A DNA stretch of 64,000 nt, taken from positions 3,164,780-3,228,779 of the forward strand of contig RPFO01000022.1 of NCBI GenBank assembly GCA_009746045.1. The letters run 5' to 3'. Each line of letters begins with the position of its first letter. Positions within the stretch are counted from its first letter, which is position 1. Below, in pieces: positions 28,570-38,782 of this stretch. The stretch is from Mesostigma viride. Its lineage: Eukaryota > Streptophyta > Mesostigmatophyceae > Mesostigmatales > Mesostigmataceae. A program made the position numbers and the translations under genes. The notes beneath the pieces were generated by a model, which did not search any database, was not told where the DNA came from, and saw nothing but the letters and a program-made list of their open reading frames with translations.

Positions 28570-28735
28570 GTTACAATGCCGCGTGTGACCAAGTATGGCA
28601 TTCATAGCGATTCGGGCCGCGGTGCCCACACCCCTGTAACTAGGACCTAGATAGCTTATACCATCCATTCCATCCCATGTTCCGCTCCCACTGAGGGCTT
28701 ATTTAATGCCTATAATTAACTAATTAATTAATTAA
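28570..28735 (+). mobile_element. LINE-C 3' end fragment with TTAA-type tail
   Basis: Sequence from GTGTGACCAAGTATGGCATT to the stop and 3' untranslated region duplicates 32010-32180, ending in AATT repeats at about 28710-28735. It is a short 5'-truncated insertion. Confidence 0.75.
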
Positions 28736-28879
28736 TTAGACTCGTGCTCCCGTTGGGGAGTCACGGAGCATTAACCCCGATGGATGGATGGATGGGTGCA
28801 AACATTCCTACCGGTCTAATCTATCTACGTTGGCTACATACTACATCTATCTAACGGCATTCTAACTACAACATCTATC
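28736..28879 (-). mobile_element. LINE-D 3' UTR fragment, left half of the copy split by LINE-C
   Basis: Reverse complement of the LINE-D 3' untranslated region seen at 38025-38180: CTCCCGTTGGGGAGTCACGG hairpin, (GGAT)n and TCTAATCTATCTACG. It is interrupted at ATCTATC (28873-28879) and continues at 32182. Confidence 0.8.
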
Positions 28880-28888
28880 GCTGACCGC

Positions 28889-29730
28889 TGTCACTGCCTG
28901 CGCAGTGACGACTGTCAGTGCCATCGAGTCTCCAATCTTATTGGTTTCTGCATCGACAATAATATCGCCATCCTGGGAATCCAAGAACACAGGCGCACTG
29001 CATCGGCCCGCGGATCAACTGCCCTTGTTGCTGACGACATCGACGGCTGGCGGTTCTACTACGGAGGCGGCGACGGCACCGGGAACGGGGGCGTCGGTCT
29101 CCTCTGCTCCCCGCTCGCCGTACGCCACATGGGCGAACCCCAGCTGGTCAACGCTCGGCTCCTCGTGGCCACTTTTCATTCGATGGAGGGCCACTCGACC
29201 TACTCCCTGACGGTGGGCGTTGGTTACGCACCCCACTCCGGCCACCCAGAACAAGACCGCAAGGACTTCTTTGCAGCGCTGGAGAACCTGGCGAACGGCA
29301 TCCCTGGTCGCAACTACCTCGCTCTGCTGCTGGACGCCAACGCCACGCTACCACCGGGTACTGGCGGATGTCAGCACGCCCCCAACGGTACGGTCTCCAA
29401 TGCCAACACTGAACTTTTTGCTGATTTGCTTACGACATGCGATTTGGTCACTGCCAACACTCGCTTTCCACATAGTCCAGATGCTTTGGTCACACACACC
29501 TCGCCAACTGGCACTGAACGCTGCATTGACTATGTTGTAATGCGCAAGCGTCATCAAGGATCTGTACTAGCTGCTCGCTCGCATGTGATCCCCCTGGTGG
29601 GCTCCGATCATCGCATCGTCACCGCCCGCATCCGCCTGCGATTCCCCTCGCCCTTTCGTAAGCACGTGGCACCCCCTGATTTGCGCACACTTCAGTTGCT
29701 CGAGAAATCTGACGACGCTCCGTGGAGGAC
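28889..29730 (+). pseudogene. LINE-C endonuclease region
   Basis: The frame is open from about 28889. It shows IAILGIQEHRR (metal-binding Glu), GVGLLCSP, LLLDANATLPPGTGG (catalytic Asp/Asn region) and LVGSDHRIV (the SDHR motif), the AP-endonuclease order used to nick target DNA. The N-terminal strand (N-x-R-T-L) seen in LINE-D is missing. A one-base shift near 29720 separates it from the RT frame. Confidence 0.8.
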
Positions 29731-31623
29731 TTCCCTGAAAAACGCGCCCACAAGCGCGCCGCAGAGGCGTTTGTCGACGCGCTGGACATCCCGGCCAGCC
29801 ACGCCCAGCTGTTTGCTGCCGGCCCGGCATCGGCCCTTCGGCACCTCGCTGAAAAGCTGCCCGCGGCCGGGGCCCTACTGCCCCCCCGCCGCCCGCCCCG
29901 CTTCACCAGCCTGCACCGGCTCCCCGCCGTCATCCAGGCCCGGCAAGCCCTGCGCGACAACAGCGACCCCGCCCGCAACGCCCGCCTCAAAGCCGATTAC
30001 CACTCGGCCATCCGGCAGGCGACCAAGGAGCAGGAGCCGGACCTTCATGTCCGCGAGTACTTCGCCCACCTCAAGGACCAGCACGGCAAGTACGCCTGGA
30101 CCCGCCTGCGTCACGCCCAACGGCCCGCCGGCGGCGCGCAGCCGGCGCCGCGGACGCTCTCTGGCTCACCGCAGCAGCAGCTCGACCAGTGGTATTCCTC
30201 CCAGTCCCGGCTGCTCGGCGCCCTCCCGCCGCCTCCGCCGCTTGGCCCTCTGGTGGCCGCACGCCTGGCAGTAGCACCGGCGGACGTCCCTGCGCCGCCC
30301 ACGCCGCCCGCCGCTGAGCAGGACTACACGTACCCAGCCCTGACGGAACCCCTGGCCGACCCCAACGAGCTCCCGCCGTTCACCGAGCTCGAGCTGAGCA
30401 CCGCCGCCAAGCAACTCCGCTTTTATGCCGCCGTTGGACCTGACCAGCTCCCAGCCCCGGTGATTAAGCTGACGGCGCTCACGGGATTCCTGCTTGACGT
30501 CTGCAACCGGATCCTGCTTGCCGACGCGCCGCCGATTCCTGAGTGGCAGCACAGCTACCGTATTATGCTGTACAAAAACAAAGGTTCCCCTGACGACCCC
30601 GCCAACTACAGAGGAGTCTGCATCCAGAGCGCCGCACTTAAGTTGTTCATGCGCATGATCCTCAACCGCCTTCGTTCTGCTCTCGACTGTCACCTTGGGG
30701 AAAGTCAAATGGGCTTCCGTCCTGGGCGCAACACCGTCATGGCCATCTTCGTCGCGCGTCGCCTCTTCGAGGAAATCGCTCTCCTGCAACCTGGTGAGTT
30801 TCCCGCCATCCTGATCTTCGTCGACTTCATCAAGGCTTTTGATTCTGTCCTCTGGGACGCTCTATGGGCTGTACTTGCTCGCGCTCGCGTCCCCACTCCC
30901 CTGATTACCGTCATCCGCACGCTGTATGAGGGGTCGACCACTTCGGTGCGCACTCAACACGGCATTACCCCGCCATGCCCACTGCAGACCGGCGTCTGGC
31001 AGGGTTGCGTCCTGTCGCCGTACCTGTTTATTATTGTAGTGGATTATGTTATGCGCCAGGCACGTGCTCGCTTTGCTAGCATTGCAGGCCGTGCCCCTGG
31101 CCTAGCGATCACGAACGAGCTTGGGGAAGGGGGGCCGACTAACAAGCAGAATTTACTAGCTGACCTCATTTATGCCGACGACATCACGCTCATCGAGAAG
31201 CCGGAGTCTGCCCAACTTTGGCTGGACTGCCTGGCGCTCGAGGCTCGGGCGGTTGGTCTAGAAATCAGCCCCAAAACGGAGGCCCTGGCCCTCGGCATGG
31301 CAGGGCCCCCACCCACACTCCGCCTCTTAGACGATGCCGAGGTCAACTACCCTCCTTCAGGCCGCTTCAAGCTGCTCGGCAGTTGGCTTCCCGACTGCGA
31401 GGACGACATGACGACACGGATCGGCATGGCGTGGGCGCACCTCCATGACCACCGCCGCTGGTGGAGCAACCCCGCCCTACCCCGGATCGTCAAGCGTGAC
31501 CTCTTCAAGGTCGTCATTCTGACGATCCTGGCCTACGGCGCCGAGACGTGGACACTGATGCATGCAGGAGCTGGAGCAACGACTCGACGGCGCCGTCACC
31601 AAGATGCTGCGCAAGGCCCTTAA
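29722..31623 (+). CDS. LINE-C reverse transcriptase
   Basis: 633-codon open frame. After a basic linker and a Pro/Ala-rich stretch, the RT motifs run ANYRGVCIQSAALKLFMRMI, GFRPGRNTVMAIFVARRLFE, ILIFVDFIKAFDSVLWDALW (first Asp), GVWQGCVLSPYLFIIVVDYV, LIYADDITLI (catalytic ADD) and KTEALALGM. It then reads AYGAETWTL and ends in a frameshift caused by a 4-base ATGC duplication near 31560. The enzyme primes reverse transcription at the nicked target. Confidence 0.9.
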   Translation: MEDFPEKRAHKRAAEAFVDALDIPASHAQLFAAGPASALRHLAEKLPAAGALLPPRRPPRFTSLHRLPAVIQARQALRDNSDPARNARLKADYHSAIRQATKEQEPDLHVREYFAHLKDQHGKYAWTRLRHAQRPAGGAQPAPRTLSGSPQQQLDQWYSSQSRLLGALPPPPPLGPLVAARLAVAPADVPAPPTPPAAEQDYTYPALTEPLADPNELPPFTELELSTAAKQLRFYAAVGPDQLPAPVIKLTALTGFLLDVCNRILLADAPPIPEWQHSYRIMLYKNKGSPDDPANYRGVCIQSAALKLFMRMILNRLRSALDCHLGESQMGFRPGRNTVMAIFVARRLFEEIALLQPGEFPAILIFVDFIKAFDSVLWDALWAVLARARVPTPLITVIRTLYEGSTTSVRTQHGITPPCPLQTGVWQGCVLSPYLFIIVVDYVMRQARARFASIAGRAPGLAITNELGEGGPTNKQNLLADLIYADDITLIEKPESAQLWLDCLALEARAVGLEISPKTEALALGMAGPPPTLRLLDDAEVNYPPSGRFKLLGSWLPDCEDDMTTRIGMAWAHLHDHRRWWSNPALPRIVKRDLFKVVILTILAYGAETWTLMHAGAGATTRRRRHQDAAQGP

Positions 31624-32077
31624 CATCCCCTTTGGTTTGCACATTAGTAATGAGGATTTGTACGCTGATTTGCCCTATGTTTCCCACATTATTAGGCACA
31701 GGCGCCTGGGCCTAGCCGGGCACCTGGCCCGCACAGATCAGGTAGATACATCAGATAGACTAGCTGGCACCAAGCCCGCCCAGCCTGGGCGATATGTCCT
31801 CACCTGGCGTGCCCCCGGCCGCGCGCGGCAGGGCCGCCACCCGTGGACTTTTCGTGATAGACTCGGCATGGACATGTGCTACGCTAGACGTGACGGGCTC
31901 ACCCCCGGGCAGCCTCCTGGTTTGTCTGTAATATGGAGGCAGATGGTGCGCAAGGATAGATGGCAAGTAGTAATGAAGGAGACCACCCCCAAGCCTGTGG
32001 GGGCTCCGCGTGTGACCAAGTATGGCATTCATAGCGATTCGGGCCGCGGTGCCCACACCCCTGTAACTAGGACCTAG
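31562..32077 (+). pseudogene. LINE-C ORF C-terminus after frameshift
   Basis: Continues QELEQRLDGAVTKMLRKALN, NEDLYADLPYVSH and IRHRRLGLAGHLARTDQVDT, then a Pro-rich region, to TAG 32075-32077. It would join the RT frame without the ATGC duplication. Confidence 0.8.
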
Positions 32078-32181
32078 ATGATAGCATATACCATCCATCC
32101 CATCCCATGTTCCCCTCCCACTGAGGACTTATGCTCACGTGACGCAGTCACGTGTCTATTAATTAATTAATTAATTAATTA

Positions 32182-32427
32182 ATCTATCTAGGCAGCCGCA
32201 CGCTGCCCTAGGGGGAGCTATCTGGCGTGCCTCCCGCGGGATTGCACACGCGGGCGCTTCCCCACTGGGGGGGGCTCGTTGTCCTCTATGACCTGGGCCC
32301 ACTTGGCCTTGTCCATCATCTTCTTCCAAATCACGGAGAGGCCTAGGCCCCCCATGTCCTCTACTAGCTGTTCTTTGAAGGTGCGGGCCTTGCGGCGTCT
32401 AACATCACTGGGCCCAGCCCACGTCAT
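32182..32427 (-). mobile_element. LINE-D 3' coding end, right half of the split copy
   Basis: The minus frame includes DVRRRKARTFKEQLVEDMGG and LSVIWKKMMDKAKWAQVIED, identical in sense to 37795-37990. It joins the 28736-28879 piece across LINE-C and is 5'-truncated at about 32427. Confidence 0.85.
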
Positions 32428-32800
32428 GCCTATAATGGGACCCCCATGGATGTTGCATTAAGAATTTAGCCATGCTATGCCATGCAGCGAGATGCTCTCC
32501 GTAGAGAAGCCATGTCCTAGCTTTTGTATAGCCATGATGATCTTCCCCCACATAACATACTCCCCCTTAGCTGGGCATAGTGTGAAGATTATGAGGATGC
32601 AGGTGCCCTGGTGCACCTTGAGCAAGGGCCGCTTACATTCCCACCCTTGCAGGAAGTAGCCCAGAATGTATTAAAAGCCATATGCCCCTTCTCAGGGATA
32701 TGTGCTACATGATCTCCCAACGGAGGCATGTTATAATTTAATTTAATTTAATTTAATTTAATTTAATTTAATTTAATTTAATACCGGCTGAGATTAGCTG
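32428..32800 (+). mobile_element. Dispersed repeat fragment ending in a LINE-B-type tail
   Basis: CCCCATGGATGTTGCATTAAG near 32445 matches the spacer at 13250. Sequence from GATATGTGCTACATGATCTC (about 32697) to (TTTAA)n at 32736-32780 is the LINE-B 3' untranslated region and tail in plus orientation. No protein is seen. Confidence 0.6.
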
Positions 32801-33127
32801 GCCGGGAATCTGTAGGGTCAGCTGGCTGCTTAGCGAATCTTTGACTGATTTGGTTTTTTTAGTGAGTCGTGATTAATTAAATATGTTTAGTGGACTGGGA
32901 ACCGCCCAAGGGGACGAAGGGCGAGTTTTATGTGAACTTGTCAGTCTTGAGAACCTTGTACGACTACCTGTACGGCTAACGCACTAGCCTGGGGGTGCGT
33001 GGCCACGTTGTTTGTAGTGGCGTTTTCAGCACTGTGCCAGGTCTTCGCTGGTTGTCTCATCGATATCCATGGTACACAGCTTGCTCCATGCGTGAGTATT
33101 GAACCCAGACAATAAACGACATAGCTC
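32801..33127. other. No recognisable feature
   Basis: Mixed sequence without a convincing gene, repeat or RNA. Confidence 0.4.
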
Positions 33128-33392
33128 ACCACTAGACACTCCCGGCCAGCTAGGCTCGAAACACACGCCCTGATCAAGCATGCTGTTTCCGGCCCCACCG
33201 TCTAGGTCATCTAGTCGCTCTACACGTAAGCCAGCCATAATTTCAATATGCACATGGATACACATTTCCATCACCATTCATATTCATCATCCTGAACGAC
33301 TCGAACACGCGGACAAGATAACGGCAGGCTCGAGCTACCATGGTCCGGATTCTCCCGATTTCTGGCCTGCGCTGGTTGTCTCCTTGATAGCT
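33128..33392. mobile_element. MITE E, truncated copy
   Basis: Sequence from GCTCGAAACACACGCCCTGA to GGTTGTCTCCTTGA (33375-33390) matches the full element at 62568-62857 in the opposite orientation. One TIR is present and the other is lost near 33128. Confidence 0.7.
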
Positions 33393-34366
33393 GTCAATGC
33401 ATGCGTGCAAACGGACACCATATACAGGCACTTTTGTGGACCTAGCTACCACTAAGCTGCCAGATCGATCAATACACTAGTAAACTCCAGGGCTCCCACT
33501 CAAAAGGCACAAAAAACTGCGATGGGAAAGTTGCCAGCAACACATGGACATGACAGAATGACATCCCACCAAAAGTGGATGGGTGCACACTGTCCGACCG
33601 GATTATTAAATCTATAGTAGGGAGCCAGACACTGTCTATAGCAGGGAGCCAGACACTACTTATGAAAAGAGACAGCAAACGCGGATAACAATTGTGCATG
33701 TCATAGGACAGGATGAGCCTGGAACTGTTGGCAACCCCCCTGCCCCCAGGCGGCAGGGGCGTAGGTTAGATTAGTTTAGCTAGGATTTTGTAGTTATTTT
33801 TTTTCGCGGCTCCACCATCCACCCCCACCTGTCCATGGAATATGTGCTACATGTCCTCCCAACGGAAAGTTACAACGCACGTTACTTTAGGTAACTTAAG
33901 TGTTTTATTTTTGCAAAGCACCTACTGTCACGGAGTTTATGACCATCCTTCTCCAACTTCACCAAGAGATAGGGCAGGGGCATCTGCTTGGGTGGTTATT
34001 CGCTCCTAACGGGGGGGGGGGGGGGGGGGGGGGCGTGGCATGGCGCGGCGCGGCGGGGTGGCGGGGTGGGGTGGTCATTGCCGAATACTAACTAGATGTT
34101 CTTCCGAAAATGGGCTCCGCCGACAAAAGTTTTAACGTGAAAGTTACAACGCACGTTACTTGATAACTTTTCAGAAAAATGACAATAAAACAACTGTATG
34201 GTTGTCTCACTGTTATGGTCTCTGGACATGCGTCGTGAGCTCCAGGGTCCACAAAGGCCAGCAAGACAGTTGTCTTAGCAGAGTCCTGAGACGGGACCTT
34301 CTGTGGGGCTCTTCCATGCAAGGTCACGGGAGCTTGTGCTGGGTTCTTCCCTGGCACCCATCAGGC
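33393..34366. other. Host spacer with LINE-B 3' UTR scrap and G tract
   Basis: GGAATATGTGCTACATGTCC at 33838 is a LINE-B 3' untranslated scrap in plus orientation. A homopolymer of about 24 G lies at 34009-34032. One possible exon (34202-34346) is listed separately. Otherwise no gene is seen. Confidence 0.45.
34202..34346 (-). CDS. Possible host exon (low confidence)
   Basis: The minus frame reads KNPAQAPVTLHGRAPQKV and KTTVLLAFVDPGAHDACPET between GTGCCAG (possible acceptor) and ACA|GTGAGA (possible donor). Composition looks protein-like, but no family is recognised. If real, LINE-D (34378-38186) would sit in the adjoining intron, on the side of the HYR-type exon at 38783-39385 on the same strand. 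Confidence 0.25.
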
Positions 34367-34452
34367 AATGCAACCGCATCGTCTACGCACGTCCCGGGTA
34401 TGGATGGCGCCCGGTAAGGGCACACCCTCGCGGCCTCGCGGTACAATAGGCT

Positions 34453-34794
34453 TTGGGCACAGCCTTTATAAACAAGCCCCTTTCCATCCTCATGTCGCAC
34501 CGTGCGAGCATGATCAGGATGCAAGGTCGCCAGGCACGCCACGGTCAACCTTCCCGCCAATTTACCAGCCTTACACGCCTCCTAGCCCGCCTTGAGCGGG
34601 ATGAGGCCCAGTCGACACGCCGGCGACCCCAGCCAGGACGGAGACGACGCATATCCGTCCTGAAAGAAAGCCTCCATGCGTTGACAAGCATTAACCCCAA
34701 TCGCCACCCTCCCCCTCCCCCCCCCCCCCACCCCCACCCCCACCTCCAGCACTACCCTTCTCCACCCCCACCCCCACCCCCACCCCCCCGCTAA
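34453..34794 (+). CDS. LINE-D ORF1-like basic protein
   Basis: The frame includes LTRLLARLERDEAQSTRRRP and RRRRISVLKESLHAL, then collapses into Pro/His repeats from the C-rich tract (about 34708-34790). A basic helix followed by Pro repeats could be the end of an RNA-binding ORF1 or the N-terminus of the main ORF. Length changes in the C tract would decide the frame. Confidence 0.4.
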   Translation: MGTAFINKPLSILMSHRASMIRMQGRQARHGQPSRQFTSLTRLLARLERDEAQSTRRRPQPGRRRRISVLKESLHALTSINPNRHPPPPPPPHPHPHLQHYPSPPPPPPPPPR

Positions 34795-34799
34795 TAGGG

Positions 34800-37393
34800 C
34801 AACGGCCCATTCTTGGTATTGCAAGTTTTAACGTGCGCACCCTCCCTGCAGATCCTTCTACGAGCGGCGGCACCCCAGCACGCCAACGCGTCGACGAGCT
34901 GATCGCCCTGTGCGCCGACAACAAGATCGCTGTTCTTGGAGTCCAGGAGCACCGACGCACCGTTGACCCTCAGCACGCGGTCAACGGTCTGCTGGTCGAC
35001 GACCTGCGGCAGGCTGGCGGTTCCACTATGGTGGCGGCGACGCGCCGGGCCAAGGTGGTGTGGGCCTCTTGTGCTCGCCGGCAGCATCAGAGCAGCTCCA
35101 GTCCATCGTGCTGCGGTCCCCGCGTGTGCTAGTGGCCACTTTTTCGGCCACTGAGGGCCATTCACACCACACGCTAACCGTTATCGTGGGATATGCACCA
35201 CATGCGGGTCGAGCTCAGGCGGAACGTGAGGCCTTCTTCGACGCCCTCAAGGAGGAGGAGGCCAACATCCCAGCTCGGCACTTCCTGGTTATGCTGCTCG
35301 ACGCCAACGCCACGCTGCCAGTTGGCACTGGGGGCGCTCAGTATTCCCCAACCAACACGACAGCCAACGGTAACACGCCTTTATTTGCGAATCTGCTGGC
35401 AGAATCTGCGCTGGTTGCATGCAATGCTTCTTTCGCACGCCCCGCTGAGCAGCTGGCCACCTTTTTTGGGCCGTCGGATCGGGTGGTGTGCCTTGATTAT
35501 GTCTGCGTACGTCGGGCTCAGCGCCCCTCAGTTGTCGATGCTCGCGTCCTGCAAGATTCTGTCAGCACGGTGGAATCTGATCATCGTCTCGTGCTCGCTC
35601 GCATCAGATTGCGGTTTCCTGGGGTGAAACCGTCGCGACAGCTGGCACCTCAGCCAGATCTGAAAGTGCTCCGGATTGTGCTGAAGGATGCCGACAAGAT
35701 GTCAGCAGCAGAGCAGGCCGCTATGTCGCACAGGGATGATTTCCTGGCCGTATTCGACGCCGGGGGCAGCCGACAGCAGTTACACGCCATTCCGCCGCCG
35801 GGGGATATTTCAGTGATCCTCCGTGGTGTCGCCGCCAAGTATCGCCTGGCTGCCCGCACCCTCCCCACCTTGCCTCCGCGTCGGCAGCTTGCTGTCCACC
35901 GTCACGCACCGACAGTGGTCGCCGCCAGGCAGATGCTCCGCCGCAACAGAGATCCGATCGCCAAACCTGGGCTGCAAGCAGCTCTGAGGGCCGCCTACGA
36001 GCAGGCTGAGAAGGCAGATGCTCAGCAGATGGTCAAGGACCTGCGCAGCTGCCAGCAGAAGCACGACGGCAAGGGGGCCTGGTTCTGGTACAAGCGCCTC
36101 GGGCACCCGGACGGCCTCGGCCGGCCCCACCGCCACGACGTCCCCGGCGCCCCAGCCAAGCGGCTTCGTACCTGGGCCACGGCCACGGCCGAGGTCGTGG
36201 GGACAGCTGCGCCGCCCCCACCCCTGCTCCCAGCCGCCGCCGCCCGCCCGGCCGCCCTGGCCGGCCCCGCTGGGCCCCCTGCCCCGCCTAGGTCAGCGGC
36301 GGACTACCTAGTCCCCCCGCTGGTCGGCCCACTTGGCGACCCGTCTGACATGCCTCCTTTCACCTCTCGCGAGGTCACGGAGGCGGTCCAGCGCCTGCGT
36401 TATGACGCAGCCACCGGCTCTGACGAGATTCCGGCCGCAGTTGTAAAACTTGCAGCCGAATTCGAGGACACAGGTGTTATGCTGCTCTTCCGGGACATCT
36501 GCAACCGCCTTCTGCTGTCGTCGCAACCACCTCCAGCGGCCTGGCAACACAGTTTTCGCACGATGCTGTACAAGAACAAGGGGTCGCCTGCCGACCCCGG
36601 CAACTACAGAGGGGTGTGCATTCAAAGTGCCCCCCTCAAGCTTCTTATGCGGCTCATCCTGAACCGCCTGCGCACGGCCCTGGACGGTCACCTCAGCGAG
36701 ACTCAGCACGGCTTCCGTTCAGGTCGCAACACAGTACAGGCGCTCTTCGCTACTCGCCGACTGGTGGAGGAACTGCAACGCCTTCAGCCTGGTGAGTCCC
36801 CTTTGCACCTTGTGCTGGTGGACTTCATCAAAGCCTTCGATTCGGTTTTCTGGCCTGCGCTTTGGGACATCCTCGAGTTGTTCCGGATCCCCCGCCCCCT
36901 GATTGCTGTCATCCGCAACCTGTATGAAGGGTCCACCACTTCGGTGCGCACTTCTTACGGGACCACGCCCCCATGCCCTTTACAGAAGGGTGTGTGGCAG
37001 GGCTGCGTGCTGTCGCCCTACCTGTTCATTATTGTTGTCGAATACGTAATGATTCAGGCGCGCAAGCGATTTGCCCGCATCGTGGGCAGGGAACCAGGAG
37101 TGCAGGTTGCTAACAAATTCTGGCATGGCGGTGCGGACACGGAGATTCGGCTAGCAGACATCATTTACGCAGACGACACCACCCTCTTCGAGGACACTGA
37201 GCACGTGCAGACATGGCTTGACTGCCTGGCTCTCGAGGCCCGTGCAGTGGGGCTTGAGGTCAGCAAGAAGACAGAGGCCCTGGCGGTTGGGCTCACCAAC
37301 TCAGCGCCGCCCCTCTATCTCCTAGACGGCTCTCGAGTCCTGTATCGGGACCGCGTTAAGCTGCTGGGCAGCCTGCTCCCAGCTGCGAGGTGA
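34800..37393 (+). CDS. LINE-D ORF2: APE endonuclease and reverse transcriptase
   Basis: The first part reads PILGIASFNVRTLPADP, VDELIALCADNKIAVLGVQE and HRRT, then shifts frame near 35030. The main frame (35060-37393, 777 codons) continues GLLCSP, ATFSATEGHSHHTLTV, MLLDANATLPVGTGG and VESDHRLVLARIRLRF. RT motifs follow: NYRGVCIQSAPLKLLMRLIL, HGFRSGRNTVQALFATRRLV, LVLVDFIKAFDSVFWPALW, QGCVLSPYLFIIVVEYV and IIYADDTTLFED. The Glu, Asp, SDHR and YADD residues are all present. The frame ends at 37393 after a shift. Confidence 0.9.
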
Positions 37394-37394
37394 T

Positions 37395-37991
37395 GTGGAC
37401 CATCGCATCTCCCTCGCCTGGCACGCTTTACGCCAGTACCGGGCCCTGTGGCGCAAGCCCCTGGGCAAGATCGAGAAACAGGACCTGTTCAAGGTCCTCG
37501 TCCTTCCTGTTCTCACGTATGGCGCCGAGACGTGGACCCTCACCGCCGACCTGGCCCGCAAGCTGGACGGCGCGGTCACCAGCATGCTGCGTTCCATTTT
37601 CAGAGTAGGATATGCTGCTCATGTCCGCAATGAGGACCTGTACCAGGGCATGCCCTATATCACCAGCACCATTAAGCAACGCCGCCTGCAGCTTGTAGGG
37701 CACCTAGCTCGCACCAACCAGGTAGACACCTCACGTGGCCCCCCCGCAGGACTGCGACCAGCCCAGCCTGGCCGGCACCTCCTGACGTGGGCTGGGCCCA
37801 GTGATGTTAGACGCCGCAAGGCCCGCACCTTCAAGGAACAGCTAGTAGAGGACATGGGGGGCCTCGGCCTCTCCGTGATTTGGAAGAAGATGATGGACAA
37901 GGCCAAGTGGGCCCAGGTCATAGAGGACAATGAGCCCCCCCCAGTGGGGAAGCGCCCGCGGGTGCAATCCCGCGGGAGGCACGCCAGATAG
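37395..37991 (+). CDS. LINE-D ORF2 C-terminus
   Basis: Reads DHRISLAWHALRQYRALWRK, TYGAETWTLTADLARKLDG, MPYITSTIKQRRLQLVGHLA and ends with a basic tail RPRVQSRGRHAR. It continues the RT frame after a one- or two-base indel at about 37390. Confidence 0.85.
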   Translation: MDHRISLAWHALRQYRALWRKPLGKIEKQDLFKVLVLPVLTYGAETWTLTADLARKLDGAVTSMLRSIFRVGYAAHVRNEDLYQGMPYITSTIKQRRLQLVGHLARTNQVDTSRGPPAGLRPAQPGRHLLTWAGPSDVRRRKARTFKEQLVEDMGGLGLSVIWKKMMDKAKWAQVIEDNEPPPVGKRPRVQSRGRHAR

Positions 37992-38197
37992 CTCCCCCTC
38001 GGGCAGCGTGCGGCTGCCTAGATAGATGTTGTAGTTAGAATGCTGTTAGATAGATGTAGTGTGTAGCCAATGTAGATAGATTAGACCGGTAGGAATGTTT
38101 GCACCCATCCATCCATCCATCCATCGGGGTTAATGCTCCGTGACTCCCCAACGGGAGCACGAGTCTAATTAATTAATTAATTAATTAATGCAACCGC

Positions 38198-38782
38198 GAA
38201 CAACGGACATTGCGTGGAAAGAGCGAGTGCCATTGGATCCACCCAGTTTTCGTACGGCACGGCTTGTTTGAGCCACAGAGAGTGCAGCCAAACGCGCCAG
38301 GCAGGCGGGCAGGCGCCCTGGAGACGGGAACCGAGTCCCACGGTTGCGGCCAAGATGCGGAAACAGGGAGACCCCAGCACGCAGCAAACCTATCAGACGT
38401 CACCCATGTGACGCAGTCGCGTGCTTCAATCAAACATCTCACATCTGCCACCTCCTATACCTCTGTCACTCCCATAGGTGGCCAATGAGATGGCATGGTG
38501 GCATTGATGAAGTACAGGCTGCCACGGCCAGCGATATGGTACATAAGTGCAGTCCCTGTCGAGGGCGCATGACCGCAGATATACCCAGGTATTGCTACCT
38601 GGGTATATAAATAAATACTACCTATATATACCTATTTATATACCTATAGGTATGTATACCTAGATATAACTGTCTGCCCCCTACATATCTATATCTATCT
38701 TATTTATATACGTATAGATATATCCGCTGATACCCATCCCCCTCCCTTGTACGACTGTCACGGAAAAAACCATGCAGACTCC
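38198..38782. other. Host spacer with AT-rich TACCTA/TATA microsatellite
   Basis: No gene is seen. Imperfect repeats of TACCTATA/TATATACC lie at about 38587-38722. Confidence 0.5.

Larger units (their letters stand above)
28880..32181 (+). mobile_element. LINE-C, nearly complete APE-type non-LTR retrotransposon
   Basis: 3302 bp with ATCTATC on both sides (28873-28879 and 32182-32188), inserted inside a LINE-D remnant. It encodes an APE-like endonuclease, reverse transcriptase and a C-terminal region with RRLGLAGHLAR, and ends in a (TTAA)n tail. The endonuclease starts slightly inside, so the copy is 5'-truncated. The domain set and C-terminus suggest the RTE group, inferred by eye. Confidence 0.85.
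34378..38186 (+). mobile_element. LINE-D, full-length non-LTR retrotransposon
   Basis: 3809 bp flanked by AATGCAACCGC (34367-34377 and 38187-38197), a clear 11-bp target duplication. Order: a short basic ORF1-like frame, a C-rich linker, APE endonuclease, reverse transcriptase, GHLAR C-terminus, and a 3' untranslated region with a hairpin (CTCCCCAACGGGAG), (ATCC)n and a (TTAA)n tail. At least three one-base shifts break the ORF. The same 3' end recurs at 28736, 32182, 41834, 50573 and 51348, so the family is active or recently was. Confidence 0.9.
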
